In this document: piece after piece, positions 18,330 through 28,274 of the stretch | Position numbering within the stretch: the first letter of the stretch is position 1 | Layout of the letters: each line of letters starts with the position of its first letter | NCBI RefSeq assembly: GCF_019799965.1 | Contig: NZ_JABGCJ010000003.1 | Location: 1 to 64,000 of the forward strand | Reading direction: 5' to 3' | From: Modestobacter italicus | Lineage (GTDB): Bacteria; Actinomycetota; Actinomycetes; Mycobacteriales; Geodermatophilaceae | Length of the DNA: 64,000 bases | Translations under genes and position numbers: made by a program | Notes under the pieces: model-generated | Database searches by the model: none | The model's input: the letters and a program-made list of their open reading frames with translations, nothing else | Told to the model about the DNA's origin: nothing

Positions 18330-19451
18330 CTAGCGCGCCGCGGGGCCGGGATGTTCCGCCCGGCGAGCGGGCGGCCGGTGACCTGCCTGCGGGCCGCGGG
18401 CACCCGGTCGCTGTCCCTGCAGACCGGGCCGCAACGGCGCCCGTCCGACGCCGGGGGACGCGGCCGCGTCGTCGGCCGGCTGGGCGTCGCTGCGGATGTC
18501 GATCCGGCAGCCGGTGAGCCGGGCGGCCAGGCGGGCGTTCTGCCCCTCCTTGCCGATGGCCAGCGACAGCTGGTAGTCGGGCACCACGACCTGGACGGCG
18601 CGGGCCGCCGCGTCGACCACCCGCGCGCTGCTGACCCGGGCCGGGGACAGCGCCGAGGCGACGAACGTGGCGTCGTCGTCCGACCAGTCGACGATGTCGA
18701 TCTTCTCGCCGTGCAGCTCGCTCATCACGTTGCGCACCCGCTGGCCCATCGGCCCGATGCACGAGCCCTTGGCGTTCAGCCCCGGGACGCTGGTGCGGAC
18801 GGCGATCTTCGAGCGGTGTCCGGCCTCGCGGGCCACCGCGACGATCTCCACGCTGCCGTCGGCCACCTCGGGGGCCTCCAGCGCGAACAGCTTGCGCACC
18901 AGGTTGGGGTGGGTGCGCGACAGCGTCACCTGCGGGCCGCGGAACGTGCGCGCGACCGAGACGACGTAGGCCTTCAGCCGGCTGCCGTGCTCGTAGCGCT
19001 CGCCGGGCACCTGCTCGGACTGCGGGAGCTGGGCCTCCACCTTGCCGATGTCGACCAGCACGAAGCCCTGGTTGTTGCGGCGTTCGTGCGCCTGCACGAT
19101 GCCGCTGACGATGTCGCCCTCCGTGCCGGCGTACTCCCCGAAGGTCTGCTCGTTCTCCGCGTCCCGCAGCCGCTGCACGATCACCTGCTTGGCCGTGCTG
19201 GCCGCGATCCGGCCGAAGTCGGAGGGGGTGTCGTCCCACTCGTGCACGACCTCGCCGTCCGGGCCCAGCTCCTGGGCCAGGACGGCGACCTCGCCGCTCT
19301 TGCGGTCGATCTGCACGCGGACGTGCTTGGCCGCCCCGTCGGCGTGCCGGTAGGCCGTCACCAGGGCGGTCTCGATCGCGTGGAGCACCGTGTCCGCCGG
19401 GATGCCCTTCTCCCGCTCGACCGCCTTGAGCGCGGTCACGTCGATGTTCAC
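18330..19451 (-). CDS. nusA: Transcription termination/antitermination factor NusA
   Basis: NusA binds RNA polymerase and nascent RNA, modulating pausing, termination and rRNA antitermination. The 373-residue protein has an N-terminal polymerase-binding domain, an S1 domain ([15 protein letters not shown]), KH1 ([18 protein letters not shown]) and KH2 ([20 protein letters not shown]). It ends in a roughly 45-residue Pro/Arg-rich tail and lacks the enterobacterial AR repeats, as is usual in Actinobacteria. The GTG start overlaps the rimP stop by 4 bases. Confidence 0.96.
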   Translation of the reverse strand: MNIDVTALKAVEREKGIPADTVLHAIETALVTAYRHADGAAKHVRVQIDRKSGEVAVLAQELGPDGEVVHEWDDTPSDFGRIAASTAKQVIVQRLRDAENEQTFGEYAGTEGDIVSGIVQAHERRNNQGFVLVDIGKVEAQLPQSEQVPGERYEHGSRLKAYVVSVARTFRGPQVTLSRTHPNLVRKLFALEAPEVADGSVEIVAVAREAGHRSKIAVRTSVPGLNAKGSCIGPMGQRVRNVMSELHGEKIDIVDWSDDDATFVASALSPARVSSARVVDAAARAVQVVVPDYQLSLAIGKEGQNARLAARLTGCRIDIRSDAQPADDAAASPGVGRAPLRPGLQGQRPGARGPQAGHRPPARRAEHPGPAAR

Positions 19452-20248
19452 TTCTTGCCTCCTCGTCGCGACCGGGCGTCCCGCGGCGCGCGACCCGGGG
19501 CCGGTCGCCCGGGCCTCCCGCTCGCGTCGGCCGTGCTGGTCCCGGTCGGGTGGTGCTCGTCGTCCTGCATGTCGTCGGTGTCCTGCGTGTCGCCGGTCCC
19601 GTCGTCGTCCGCGTCGTCGTCGAGGTCGTCCTCGAGGTCGTCGTCGTCCTCGTCGTCACCGGGGTCGTCGCCCCCGGCCAGGTCGACCAGTGCGGCGTCC
19701 CGGTGCCCGGCCGGGCGGGTGAACTCCACCTGCACCCGCGCCTCGCCCAGCTCCGCCCAGCCCACGGTGCGCTCCCCCGCGGCCCTGGGCAGCTGGCCCT
19801 TCTTGGTGCCGCCCTTCTGCACGGCCAGCACCACCCCGTCGTCCTCGACCCGCACCACCCGGCCGGTCAGCTGCTCCCGGGCAGCGGCCGGGCCCACGGC
19901 CACCGTGACCAGCCGGCCGACGTTGCGCCGCCAGTGCCGTGGCAGGGTCAGCGGACGGTCGACCCCGGGGCTGGTGACCTCCAGGACGTAGGGCGACCGG
20001 CCCAGCGCCTCGTCCTCGGCGTCCAGGACCTCCGACAGCGCGCGGCTGAGCTCGGCGACGTCGTCGAGGCTCACGCCCTCGTCCCGGTCGACGACGACCC
20101 GCACCACCGACCGCTGGCCGGCCGGGCGGACCACGAGCTCCTCCAGGTCGTAGCCGGCGGCGGTGACCGCCGGCTCGACCCAGCCGGTCAGCTTCACGGT
20201 GACCGGGTCGGCGGCGGGGCCGTCGGTGTGTGCGCCTCGCGTGGACAC
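19448..20248 (-). CDS. rimP: Ribosome maturation factor RimP with long acidic tail
   Basis: RimP assists 30S assembly. Residues 15-190 match the family ([44 protein letters not shown]). At 266 residues it is about 90 longer than usual. The extra C terminus has a run of Asp/Glu (residues 194-223) and then an Arg/Gly/Pro-rich basic end. The GTG at 20248 is preceded by AGGAGG and fits the family N terminus. It is the first gene of the nusA-infB operon; the promoter should lie within 20249-20451. Confidence 0.93.
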   Translation of the reverse strand: MSTRGAHTDGPAADPVTVKLTGWVEPAVTAAGYDLEELVVRPAGQRSVVRVVVDRDEGVSLDDVAELSRALSEVLDAEDEALGRSPYVLEVTSPGVDRPLTLPRHWRRNVGRLVTVAVGPAAAREQLTGRVVRVEDDGVVLAVQKGGTKKGQLPRAAGERTVGWAELGEARVQVEFTRPAGHRDAALVDLAGGDDPGDDEDDDDLEDDLDDDADDDGTGDTQDTDDMQDDEHHPTGTSTADASGRPGRPAPGRAPRDARSRRGGKK

Positions 20249-20451
20249 CGGCTGCCTCCTGTTGTGTGTGCGCCGCTCGCGCCGGACGACGGTCCGGTGG
20301 GCCACCGGGCGGCCCCGTCCGGGCCCCGGCGTGCTGCGGGTGGACCTCAGGCTACCGCCCGCACCTCCAGCACCACCGGTCCCGCAGGTCGGCCGGGCCC
20401 ATCGGTGCGTTCGACGGGCACGGCGGCCCACGGCTGCCAGGATGGACGGCG

Positions 20452-20946
20452 ATGTCCGTACCCCTGTCCTCACCGTTGCACGCGGCCACCTTCAGCCGGC
20501 GCAGCCTGCTGGCCGCCGCCCTCGCCGGCACCGCACTGGTGGCCGCGGGGTGCACCGACAGCTCCGGGGACGCCGCCGATGCGGTCACCCCCGCGCAGGT
20601 CGACCAGCTCGCGGCCGCCGTGGCCGTCCAGGAGCAGCTGGTGTCCGCCTACGACCGGGCCCTGACCGCCGACCCGGCCCTGGCCGGCACCGTCACGGTG
20701 CTGGCCGACCAGGCCCGCGCCCAGCTGGAGCGGATCCGCGCGGCGGCACCGGGCGGGGCCGCCTCGACCGCGGCCGGCACGTCGGCCGCACCGGACCCGG
20801 CCGGGGTCCGGGCGTGGCTGCGGACCCGGGTGTCCACGGCGGCGGCGGCGCACGCCGCTGCCGCCCCGGAGTTCACCGGGGGCCGGGCCGCGCTGCTGGG
20901 CAGCATCGCCGCCGGGCTCCGCGGGCAGGAGGCACAGCTGGCATGA
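20452..20946 (+). CDS. Tat-exported lipoprotein, unrecognised
   Basis: The 164-residue protein starts with a twin-arginine signal ([20 protein letters not shown]). The cysteine of the lipobox makes it a likely lipoprotein anchored outside the membrane. The mature part is Ala-rich and helical ([22 protein letters not shown], an HAAAAPEF segment), suggesting a short helical bundle. It lies 33 bases upstream of a ferritin-like DUF4439 gene and may itself be a diverged relative. It is divergent from rimP. Confidence 0.75.
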   Translation: MSVPLSSPLHAATFSRRSLLAAALAGTALVAAGCTDSSGDAADAVTPAQVDQLAAAVAVQEQLVSAYDRALTADPALAGTVTVLADQARAQLERIRAAAPGGAASTAAGTSAAPDPAGVRAWLRTRVSTAAAAHAAAAPEFTGGRAALLGSIAAGLRGQEAQLA

Positions 20947-20979
20947 GCGCGCACGCCAACAGGACGGGACGGGACGGCG

Positions 20980-21453
20980 ATGGCTGACCAGGGCAGCACC
21001 ACCTCCGGCTCGGCGACGGCGGCCGAGGACGCCGCGCTGCAGGAGGCCCTGGCCGCCGCACACACCGCCATCTGGGGCTATGGCGTCGTCGGCGCGGCGC
21101 TGCCGGTGGAGGCCCGCGAGCCGGTGGTCGCCGCCGAGCTGGCCCACCAGGACCTGCGCGAGCAGCTGACCACGCTGCTGACCTCGCGCCGGGTGGAGCC
21201 GGTGGCCGACGAGGGCGGCTACCGGTTGCCGTTCCCGGTGCTCTCCCCGGTCGACGCCGCGGCGCTCGCGGTCACCCTGGAGGAGGGCGCGGCCACCGCG
21301 TGGACCTGGGTGCTCGACCAGGCCACCGAACGCAGCACCCGGGAGCTGGCCGTGACCGCGCTCACCGCCACGGAGCTGCGGACCGTCGGCTGGCGCGCCC
21401 AGGCCGGCGTCACCCCGGCGACCACCGCCTTCCCCGGCCTCCCCGCGACCTGA
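20980..21453 (+). CDS. Ferritin-like DUF4439 protein
   Basis: The 157-residue protein resembles the DUF4439 ferritin-like family: EDAALQEALAAAHTAIWGYGVVGA and LAVTLEEGAATAWTWVLDQA form two of four helices, with Glu and His at positions where ferritin-like folds bind metal. No function is established for the family, and metal binding here is only inferred. It follows the Tat lipoprotein as a two-gene unit and ends at a strong bidirectional terminator. Confidence 0.78.
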   Translation: MADQGSTTSGSATAAEDAALQEALAAAHTAIWGYGVVGAALPVEAREPVVAAELAHQDLREQLTTLLTSRRVEPVADEGGYRLPFPVLSPVDAAALAVTLEEGAATAWTWVLDQATERSTRELAVTALTATELRTVGWRAQAGVTPATTAFPGLPAT

Positions 21454-21493
21454 GTCCCGAGGTCCCACCGCGCGGGCGGCGGGACCTCGGGAC
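21454..21493. terminator. Bidirectional terminator between DUF4439 and the penicillin-binding lipoprotein
   Basis: A perfect 13-bp inverted repeat, GTCCCGAGGTCCC and its complement, around a 14-base G/C-rich loop. It sits exactly between two convergent stop codons (21453 and 21500), so it can serve both strands. Confidence 0.8.
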
Positions 21494-21499
21494 GGGTCG

Positions 21500-23425
21500 T
21501 CAGAGGGCGCCGAGGAACGCGTCGGCGACCGCCACGGCAGCGCTGCTGGACTGGCCGGCCTCCACCAGGACGGCGAAGGCCAGGTCGCCCTGTGGGCCGC
21601 CGAGCTGGTAGCCCATGAACCAGCCGTGCGAGTCCGGCGGGGTGTTGGTGCCGAACTCGGCGGTGCCGGTCTTGCCGTACACCTCACCCCGGTCGGAGAG
21701 GGCCGAGGCCGTGCCGCTGAGCACCACCTGGCGCATCATCGGCCGCAGCTGGTCCAGCACCGCCTGACCGGGGCCGGCCGGCGCGGCGCCCGCGGCGTCG
21801 GCCCCCACCACCTCGACCGGCGCCGCCGGCGTGCCGCTGGCGATGCCGGCGGCGACCAGGGCCAGCTGGGCGGGGCTCATCAGCACCTGGCCCTGGCCGA
21901 TGGCGTCGGCGGCCTTCGTGGTCCCGGTGCTCGTGGTCGGCACCTCACCGCTGAAGACGCCCACCGGCAGCTGCCAGTCGGCACCGACGCCGTAGGAGGC
22001 GGCCGCGGCGTTCAGCGCGTCGTCGGGCAGGCCCATCGCCTGCTGGATGAACGTGGTGTTGCAGGACTGGGCGAACGCCTCGGCGAAGGGCACCGTGCCC
22101 AGGTCGAACTGGTCCTCGTTCTCGAACTCCCGGCCCTCGACGACCGTCGTCCCGGGGCAGGGCACCGCGGTGTCGGGGGTGACCGCACCGGCGGAGAGCA
22201 GCGCGGTCGCCGTCATCGTCTTCATGCTGGAGCCGGGCGGGTACTGCCCGGACAGCGCGTTCGACGGGTTGGCGGCCTCGTTCGAGCTCACCGCCAGCAG
22301 CTCGCCGGTGCCCGGCCGCACCACGACCAGGTGGCTGGCCAGCGGCTGGCCGGCCACCGCGGCGTCCGCGGCGTTCTGCACCGCCGGCAGGAGCGGCGTC
22401 TGCACCGGAGTGCCGGGCACGGGGTCGACGGTGGCGACGACCCGGCCGGCGTCGGAGAGGCTCTCGTCGGTGCTGGCCACCGCGACGGTGAAGCCCGGGG
22501 TGCCGGTCAGCTGCTCCTGGTGGGCGCGCTGCAGGCCGGACAGGCCCAGCCGGTCACCGGCGGCGTAGACCTGCTCGCCGTCCTCCCCCGCGGTCTCCTC
22601 CAGCACCTCGGCGGTGGCCTCCCCCACCCGTCCGAGCAGGGCCGCACCGAAGCGGGCGGTCGGCGCCAGCAGCCGGCTGCTGGTCGGGAAGACCGCGCCG
22701 GGCAGGTCGTAGACCTGGGCGCGGATGGCCTCGAAGTCCGGCCGACGCAGCGTGATCACCGGCACGAACTGCCCGGCCGGGGCGGCCTGCACGTCGGCGG
22801 TGATCTGCTCGGCGGAGACCCCGGTCGCGGCGGCCAGCCCGGCGGCCAGCGCCGGCAGGTCGGTCACCTGCGCCGGATCGACCCCCACGTTGACCACCTC
22901 GGTCTCGGTGAACAGCGGCGCCCCGGTGCCGTCGGTGATCGGCGCCCGCTCGGGCAGCGACCGGCTCACCACCAGGTGCTGCCCCTCCCCCAGTTCCGGG
23001 TGCACCGCCGTCGGCTCGGCGACGACCTGCCAGCCGTCGTCGCCCTCGCGCAGCTCCAGCGCGGCGTCGTACGTCCAGTCCGGCGCGGCCGCGAGGTCCC
23101 AGGTGGCCTGCCAGTCGACCGTGGCGGCGCCGTCCGCCACCTGCACGTCCCCGAGCTCGGCGGCCAGCGAGGCGTCCGGCAGGTCGGTCGCGGTCTGCTC
23201 CAGCAGCGCGGTGGCGGCCGCCGGGTCGGTGGTGCGGTCGGCGGCAGCCGCGGTCTCACCACCGGACCAGTCGTCCAGGAAGGCCTGCGCGGCCGCCCGC
23301 ACGTCGTCGGTGGGGTCGCTGGAGCAGCCGGCCAGCAACGGGACGAGCAGGACGACGGCCGCCCCGCCCACCGCCGTCAGCCGGCGCGCCGTCGTGCCAC
23401 TGCTGGTCAGCTCTCGGCTTCGCAC
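21500..23425 (-). CDS. Class B penicillin-binding lipoprotein (PBP-lipo type)
   Basis: This 641-residue transpeptidase cross-links peptidoglycan outside the membrane. A signal with lipobox (VVLLVPLLAGC) precedes an NTF2-like MecA_N domain, a PBP dimerisation domain and the transpeptidase domain. The catalytic motifs are SSMK (near residue 397), SCN (near 454) and KTGTAE (near 582). The GTG at 23425 gives the signal peptide. Position next to GNAT, ispG, rip1 and dxr matches the mycobacterial penicillin-binding lipoprotein. The MecA-like N domain is normal for this clade and does not indicate methicillin resistance. Confidence 0.92.
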   Translation of the reverse strand: MRSRELTSSGTTARRLTAVGGAAVVLLVPLLAGCSSDPTDDVRAAAQAFLDDWSGGETAAAADRTTDPAAATALLEQTATDLPDASLAAELGDVQVADGAATVDWQATWDLAAAPDWTYDAALELREGDDGWQVVAEPTAVHPELGEGQHLVVSRSLPERAPITDGTGAPLFTETEVVNVGVDPAQVTDLPALAAGLAAATGVSAEQITADVQAAPAGQFVPVITLRRPDFEAIRAQVYDLPGAVFPTSSRLLAPTARFGAALLGRVGEATAEVLEETAGEDGEQVYAAGDRLGLSGLQRAHQEQLTGTPGFTVAVASTDESLSDAGRVVATVDPVPGTPVQTPLLPAVQNAADAAVAGQPLASHLVVVRPGTGELLAVSSNEAANPSNALSGQYPPGSSMKTMTATALLSAGAVTPDTAVPCPGTTVVEGREFENEDQFDLGTVPFAEAFAQSCNTTFIQQAMGLPDDALNAAAASYGVGADWQLPVGVFSGEVPTTSTGTTKAADAIGQGQVLMSPAQLALVAAGIASGTPAAPVEVVGADAAGAAPAGPGQAVLDQLRPMMRQVVLSGTASALSDRGEVYGKTGTAEFGTNTPPDSHGWFMGYQLGGPQGDLAFAVLVEAGQSSSAAVAVADAFLGAL

Positions 23426-23498
23426 TCCCCCACCCTGGCAGATGACCGGTGCCGATCCGGAAGTGCACGCCGCAGCAGCCCCTCCCGCCCCAGCGCGA

Positions 23499-24359
23499 CT
23501 AGAAGAGGACGGAGGCGTACGTGCCGACCTGCCGGAAGCCGACCCGCTCGTAGGCCGCCCGGGCGGCCGCGTTGTAGTCGTTGACGTAGAGGCTGACCAC
23601 CGGGGCGATCGCCGTCCGGGCGTACTCGACGACGGCGGCCGTGCCCCGCTGGCCGATGCCCTGTCCCCGGTGCCGCGGGGCCACCCACACGCCCTGCAGC
23701 TGGCACGCCGCCCGGGACACCGCGCCGACGTCGGCCTTGAACAGCACCTCGCCGTCCTCGATCCAGGCCAGCGCCTGACCAGCCCGCACCAGCTCGGCGA
23801 CCCGCGCGCGGTAGCCGGCACCGCCGTCGGACCGCAGCGGGCTGACCCCGACCTCCTCGGTGAACATGGCGACCGCGGCGGGCAGCAGGGTGTCCAGCTC
23901 CCCGAGGCCGACCGGGCGCACCCCGGGCTCGGCCGTCACGGCCGGGGGCCCCTCGATCGCCAGCAGGGGCTGCCGGGCCCGCACCTCACGGGCCGGCCCC
24001 CAGGACGGCGCGAGCAGCTCCCACAGCGGCAGCACCGAGGCTGCCGGGCCGACGATGGTCGAGCAGCGCCGTCCGGCCCGGCGGGCCAGCTCGGCGAAGG
24101 CGGTGGCCGCCGCCGGTTCACAGCCCGGCCGGGCGAACGGGATCAGGTTGGCCCCGGCCAGGCAGACCGCGTCCAGGCGGCGGCCGGAGTGCAGACCCCA
24201 CAGCGGGGCGCCCAGCGAGCCGGGCGCCGTCCCGTACGTCTCGATCCGGCCGGCGAGCATGCACGCCCCGACCGGGTCACCGGCCAGCAGCTCGGTGACC
24301 GCGGCCTCGTCCCCGGCGTCCAGCACCCGGGCAGGCGACGACCGCAGCACACGCACCAC
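23499..24359 (-). CDS. GNAT acetyltransferase with DUF4081 N-terminal domain
   Basis: This 286-residue protein has an N-terminal DUF4081 region (RVLDAGDEAAVTELLAGDPV onward) and a C-terminal GNAT domain. The acetyl-CoA loop is APRHRGQGIGQRGTAAVV and the last strands are SLYVNDYNAAARAAYERVGF. The acetylated substrate is unknown. The same gene lies between ispG and the penicillin-binding lipoprotein in mycobacteria, so it is conserved rather than acquired. Confidence 0.88.
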   Translation of the reverse strand: MVRVLRSSPARVLDAGDEAAVTELLAGDPVGACMLAGRIETYGTAPGSLGAPLWGLHSGRRLDAVCLAGANLIPFARPGCEPAAATAFAELARRAGRRCSTIVGPAASVLPLWELLAPSWGPAREVRARQPLLAIEGPPAVTAEPGVRPVGLGELDTLLPAAVAMFTEEVGVSPLRSDGGAGYRARVAELVRAGQALAWIEDGEVLFKADVGAVSRAACQLQGVWVAPRHRGQGIGQRGTAAVVEYARTAIAPVVSLYVNDYNAAARAAYERVGFRQVGTYASVLF

Positions 24360-24387
24360 GTCCCCGGTCGGCCGGCTCAGCAGCCGG

Positions 24388-25542
24388 TCAGGAGACGGTG
24401 ACGACCGGCGGGCCCGACGGCGTGCCGTCGGCGACCTGCGCCTCGGCGATCCGCATGGCCTCCTCGATCAGCGTCTCGACGATCAGCGACTCGGGCACGG
24501 TCTTGACCACCTCGCCCTTGACGAAGATCTGGCCCTTGCCGTTGCCGGAGGCCACCCCCAGGTCGGCCTCGCGGGCCTCGCCCGGGCCGTTGACGACGCA
24601 GCCCATGACCGCCACCCGCAGCGGCACCTCCATGCCCTCCAGGCCGGCGGTGACCTCGTTGGCGAGCTTGTAGACGTCGACCTGGGCGCGGCCGCACGAG
24701 GGGCAGCTGACGATCTCCAGGCCGCGCTGACGCAGGTTCAGCGACTCCAGGATCTGGTTGCCGACCTTGACCTCCTCGGCCGGCGGGGCGGAGAGGGAGA
24801 CCCGGATCGTGTCGCCGATGCCCTGGGACAGCAGTGCCCCGAAGGCGACGGCCGACTTGATCGTGCCCTGGAAGGCCGGGCCGGCCTCGGTCACGCCGAG
24901 GTGCAGCGGGTAGTCGCACTGGGCGGCCAGCAGCTCGTAGGCGCGCACCATGACCACCGGGTCGTTGTGCTTGACCGAGATCTTGATGTCACGGAAGTCG
25001 TGCTCCTCGAACAGCGAGCACTCCCACAGGGCGGACTCGACGAGGGCCTCCGGGGTGGCCTTGCCGTACTTGGCCAGCAGCCGGCGGTCCAGCGAGCCGG
25101 CGTTGACGCCGATCCGGATCGGGGTGCCGGCGTCCTTGGCCGCCTTGGCGATCTCGCCGACCTTGTCGTCGAACTTCTTGATGTTGCCCGGGTTCACCCG
25201 GACGGCGGCGCAGCCGGCGTCGATCGCGGCGAAGACGTACCGCGGCTGGAAGTGGATGTCGGCGATCACCGGGATCTGCGACTTCTTGGCGATGATCGGC
25301 AGCGCCTCGGCGTCGTCGGTGTCCGGGACGGCGACGCGGACGATCTGGCAGCCGGAGGCGGTGAGCTCGGCGATCTGCTGCAGCGTGGCGTTGATGTCGG
25401 CGGTCTTCGTGGTGCACATCGACTGCACGCTGACCGGGGAGTCGCTGCCGACGCCGACGCCGCCGACGTCGAGCTGGCGGGTCTTCCGGCGCGGGGCCAG
25501 GACGGGCGGCGGAGAGGCGGGCATGCCCAGCGAGACGGTCAC
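24388..25542 (-). CDS. ispG: 4-hydroxy-3-methylbut-2-en-1-yl diphosphate synthase (flavodoxin)
   Basis: IspG (GcpE) is the [4Fe-4S] enzyme converting MEcPP to HMBPP in the non-mevalonate isoprenoid pathway. The 384-residue protein has [15 protein letters not shown], the TIM-barrel MHVN-type core ([14 protein letters not shown]) and the cluster cysteines in [11 protein letters not shown] and [10 protein letters not shown]. It lies downstream of dxr and rip1, so two enzymes of the same pathway share one cluster. Confidence 0.97.
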   Translation of the reverse strand: MTVSLGMPASPPPVLAPRRKTRQLDVGGVGVGSDSPVSVQSMCTTKTADINATLQQIAELTASGCQIVRVAVPDTDDAEALPIIAKKSQIPVIADIHFQPRYVFAAIDAGCAAVRVNPGNIKKFDDKVGEIAKAAKDAGTPIRIGVNAGSLDRRLLAKYGKATPEALVESALWECSLFEEHDFRDIKISVKHNDPVVMVRAYELLAAQCDYPLHLGVTEAGPAFQGTIKSAVAFGALLSQGIGDTIRVSLSAPPAEEVKVGNQILESLNLRQRGLEIVSCPSCGRAQVDVYKLANEVTAGLEGMEVPLRVAVMGCVVNGPGEAREADLGVASGNGKGQIFVKGEVVKTVPESLIVETLIEEAMRIAEAQVADGTPSGPPVVTVS

Positions 25543-25560
25543 GAGAAGTCAGTCTCCCAC

Positions 25561-26940
25561 TTACTGCAGGGTGATCGGGTTGACGATGTCGGCGACCAGC
25601 AGGGTGCCCGACAGCAGCACGAACAGCGCGGCCACCACGTAGGCCACCGGCATCAGCCGGGCGATGTCGAAGGGCCCCGGGTCGGGGCGGCCACGCAGCC
25701 GCGCCACCGTCGACCGCGCCTTCTCGTACAGGGCCCCCGCCACGTGCCCGCCGTCCAGCGGGTAGATCGGCAGCAGGTTGAACAGGAACAGCACCAGGTT
25801 CACGCTGGCCAGCAGGCTCAGGAAGAAGCTGAGCTTCTCCAGCGCGCTGAACTCGGTCAGCGCGAAGTACTCCCCGGAGATGCGGCCGACGCCGACCACG
25901 CCGATCGGCCCGTTGCGGTCCCGCTCCTCGCCCAGGAACGCCGCGCGGAACAGCTGGGGCACCCGCTCGGGGATCTCGACGAGGCGGGCGACCGACTGTG
26001 TGATGACGTTCGCGAAGTAGCCGGGCACGTCGCTCAGCGACTGGCGGGCGAACCCGGGCACCGGGCTGACCCCCAGGTACCCGGCGGTCATCGTGTCCTC
26101 GCCGGTCTGGTCGGTGTAGACGGTGGTGGCGATCGGGGTCACCGTCAGCTGCCGGCGCTCGCCGTCCCGCTCGATCGTCAGCGCCACCTCGTCACCGGGG
26201 TGGGCGCGGATCGCGTCCTGGACCGTGGTCCAGCTGGCGTGGTCGGTGGGGTCGATCGCCTGGCCGTCGATGGCCACGATCGTGTCCCCGGGGCGCAGGC
26301 CCGCCTCGGCGGCCGGGCTGGCGACCGGGAGGGCGCAGTTCGCCGTCCCCTCCTCGCACACCTGGCCGGCGTCCGCGCCCGAGGTGACGATCGGCACCTG
26401 GCACGGGTCGTCGGCCGTCGCGCTCTCGGCGCCGGCGGGGACGACGCAGGCAGGCACGCTGCGCACCTGGGTGGTGAGCACGCTGGTGCCCAGCACGGTG
26501 AGCACCAGGGTGAAGAAGACGACCGCGAGGACCAGGTTGTGCAGCGGCCCGGCGGCCATCACGATCACCCGCTGCCACCAGGGCTTCTTGTAGAAGACCC
26601 GGTCGCCGTCGGTGGGCAGGACGTCGTTGAGCGCCTGGCCGCGCACCTCGGCGATGAAGCTGCGCATCCGGGTCGCGCGCCTGCTCTCGCCCTCCTCGGC
26701 CGGCGGGATCATGCCGACGATCCGGATGAAGCCGCCCAGCGGTACGGCCTTGATCCCGAACTCGGTCTCCCCGCGGCGCCGGGAGAACACGGTCGGGCCG
26801 AACCCGACGAAGAACTGCGGCACCCGCATGCCGAACTTCCGGGCCCAGTAGAAGTGCCCGAACTCGTGGAAGCCGATGCTGAACAGCAGGCCGACGGCGA
26901 AGGCGACGAATCCGAGGACCGTCAGGAGGAACCCGCTCAG
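25561..26940 (-). CDS. rip1: Site-2 intramembrane zinc metalloprotease (Rip1/RseP type), CTG start
   Basis: M50 proteases cut anti-sigma factors and other single-pass proteins within the membrane. Residues 4-22 form the first membrane segment, HEFGH (25-29) is the zinc site, a PDZ domain follows the GIKAVPLGGF element, and NLLPIYPLDGGH near the C terminus completes the active site. The first ATG/GTG/TTG in frame (26829) would cut off HEFGH. CTG at 26940 has AAGGAG 5 bases upstream and gives a full 459-residue protein. It starts 13 bases after dxr. A frameshift is the alternative. Confidence 0.88.
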   Translation of the reverse strand: MSGFLLTVLGFVAFAVGLLFSIGFHEFGHFYWARKFGMRVPQFFVGFGPTVFSRRRGETEFGIKAVPLGGFIRIVGMIPPAEEGESRRATRMRSFIAEVRGQALNDVLPTDGDRVFYKKPWWQRVIVMAAGPLHNLVLAVVFFTLVLTVLGTSVLTTQVRSVPACVVPAGAESATADDPCQVPIVTSGADAGQVCEEGTANCALPVASPAAEAGLRPGDTIVAIDGQAIDPTDHASWTTVQDAIRAHPGDEVALTIERDGERRQLTVTPIATTVYTDQTGEDTMTAGYLGVSPVPGFARQSLSDVPGYFANVITQSVARLVEIPERVPQLFRAAFLGEERDRNGPIGVVGVGRISGEYFALTEFSALEKLSFFLSLLASVNLVLFLFNLLPIYPLDGGHVAGALYEKARSTVARLRGRPDPGPFDIARLMPVAYVVAALFVLLSGTLLVADIVNPITLQ

Positions 26941-26953
26941 CTCAGCTCCTTCA

Positions 26954-28153
26954 TCAGACGTCCCCGCCGATGGCGGCGCGGGCGTGCTCCCTGGCCCACT
27001 TCTCAGCGGCCAGCACGTCCTCGACGGAGGTGGGTGCGCCGAGGTCCGGCGCGGCGTCGAGAGTACGCGCGATGACCTGCACGATCCCTGGGAACGACAG
27101 GTGTCCGGCTGTGAATGCCGCGACCGCCTCCTCGTTGGCCGCGTTGTACAGCGCCGGCACGACGCCGCCGGCCTCGCCCGCCTGCCGCGCCAGCCGCACC
27201 GCGGGGAACACCTCGTCGTCCAGCGGTGCGAACTCCCAGGTGCTGGCGGCCGACCAGTCCAGCGCCGGCTGCACGTCGGGCAGCCGGTCGGGCCAGGCCA
27301 GCGCCAGCGCGATCGGCAGCCGCATGTCCGGCGGGCTGGCCTGGGCGATGGTGGCGCCGTCGGCGAAGGTGACCATCGAGTGCACGATCGACTGGGGGTG
27401 CACCACGACGTCGATGTCGGCGTAGGGGACGTCGAAGAGCAGGTGCGCCTCGATCAGCTCCAGCCCCTTGTTGACCAGGGTCGCGGAGTTGATGGTGACC
27501 ACCGGACCCATGTCCCAGGTCGGGTGGGCCAGCGCCTGCTCGCGGGTGACGCCGGCCAGCTCCTCGGCCGTGCGGCCGCGGAAGGGCCCGCCGCTGGCGG
27601 TGAGGACCAGGCGGGCCACCTCACCGCGGGCGCCACCGCGGAGGCACTGCGCCAGCGCCGAGTGCTCGGAGTCGACCGGCACCAGCTGACCCGGCGCGGC
27701 CGCAGCGGTCACCAGCTCGCCCCCGGCCACGAGGGACTCCTTGTTGGCCAACGCGACGGTGCGCCCGGCCGCGAGCGCCGACAGGGTCGGCCGCAGCCCG
27801 ATCGACCCGGAGATCCCGTTGAGGACGACGTCGGCGGGGCGGGTGGCCAGCTCCTCGGCGGCGCGGGGACCGGCCAGGATCTCCGGCAGCGCGTAGTTGC
27901 CCTGCGCCCAGCCGCGGTGCTGGGCGGCGGCGTAGAAGGCCAGCTGCAGGTCCTGGGCGGCGGTGGCCCGGGCCACCGCGACGGTGCGCACGCCCAGGGA
28001 CAGCGCCTGCTCGGCCAGCAGGGCGACGTCTCCGCCGCCGGCGGCGAGCCCGGTGATCCGCAGCCGGTCGGGGTTCTGCCGCGCCACCGCGATCGCCTGC
28101 CGGCCGATCGACCCGGTGGACCCCAGCACGGTGACCTCGCGCGGCTCGCTCAT
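26954..28153 (-). CDS. dxr: 1-deoxy-D-xylulose 5-phosphate reductoisomerase
   Basis: Dxr converts DXP to MEP with NADPH, the committed step of the non-mevalonate pathway. The 399-residue protein has the nucleotide loop [35 protein letters not shown] and SGGPFR. The ATG at 28153 has GAGGAG about 7 bases upstream; an upstream in-frame extension lacks family similarity. It heads the dxr-rip1-ispG-GNAT-PBP series. Confidence 0.97.
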   Translation of the reverse strand: MSEPREVTVLGSTGSIGRQAIAVARQNPDRLRITGLAAGGGDVALLAEQALSLGVRTVAVARATAAQDLQLAFYAAAQHRGWAQGNYALPEILAGPRAAEELATRPADVVLNGISGSIGLRPTLSALAAGRTVALANKESLVAGGELVTAAAAPGQLVPVDSEHSALAQCLRGGARGEVARLVLTASGGPFRGRTAEELAGVTREQALAHPTWDMGPVVTINSATLVNKGLELIEAHLLFDVPYADIDVVVHPQSIVHSMVTFADGATIAQASPPDMRLPIALALAWPDRLPDVQPALDWSAASTWEFAPLDDEVFPAVRLARQAGEAGGVVPALYNAANEEAVAAFTAGHLSFPGIVQVIARTLDAAPDLGAPTSVEDVLAAEKWAREHARAAIGGDV

Positions 28154-28274
28154 CTGCACTCCTCGCTGCGCTCGTCGCGGCGTGCCCGGTGCCGTGCCCG
28201 CCGGCGGCCATCCTCGCAAGACCCGCCCGGGCGGCCACCAGGTGTGCCGCGAACGGGCCTGTCATCATGAGGGG

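Noticed and set aside
21500-23425. mecA-like resistance gene
   Set aside because: The MecA_N-like domain is usual for the actinobacterial penicillin-binding lipoprotein, and the context is the conserved dxr-rip1-ispG cluster.
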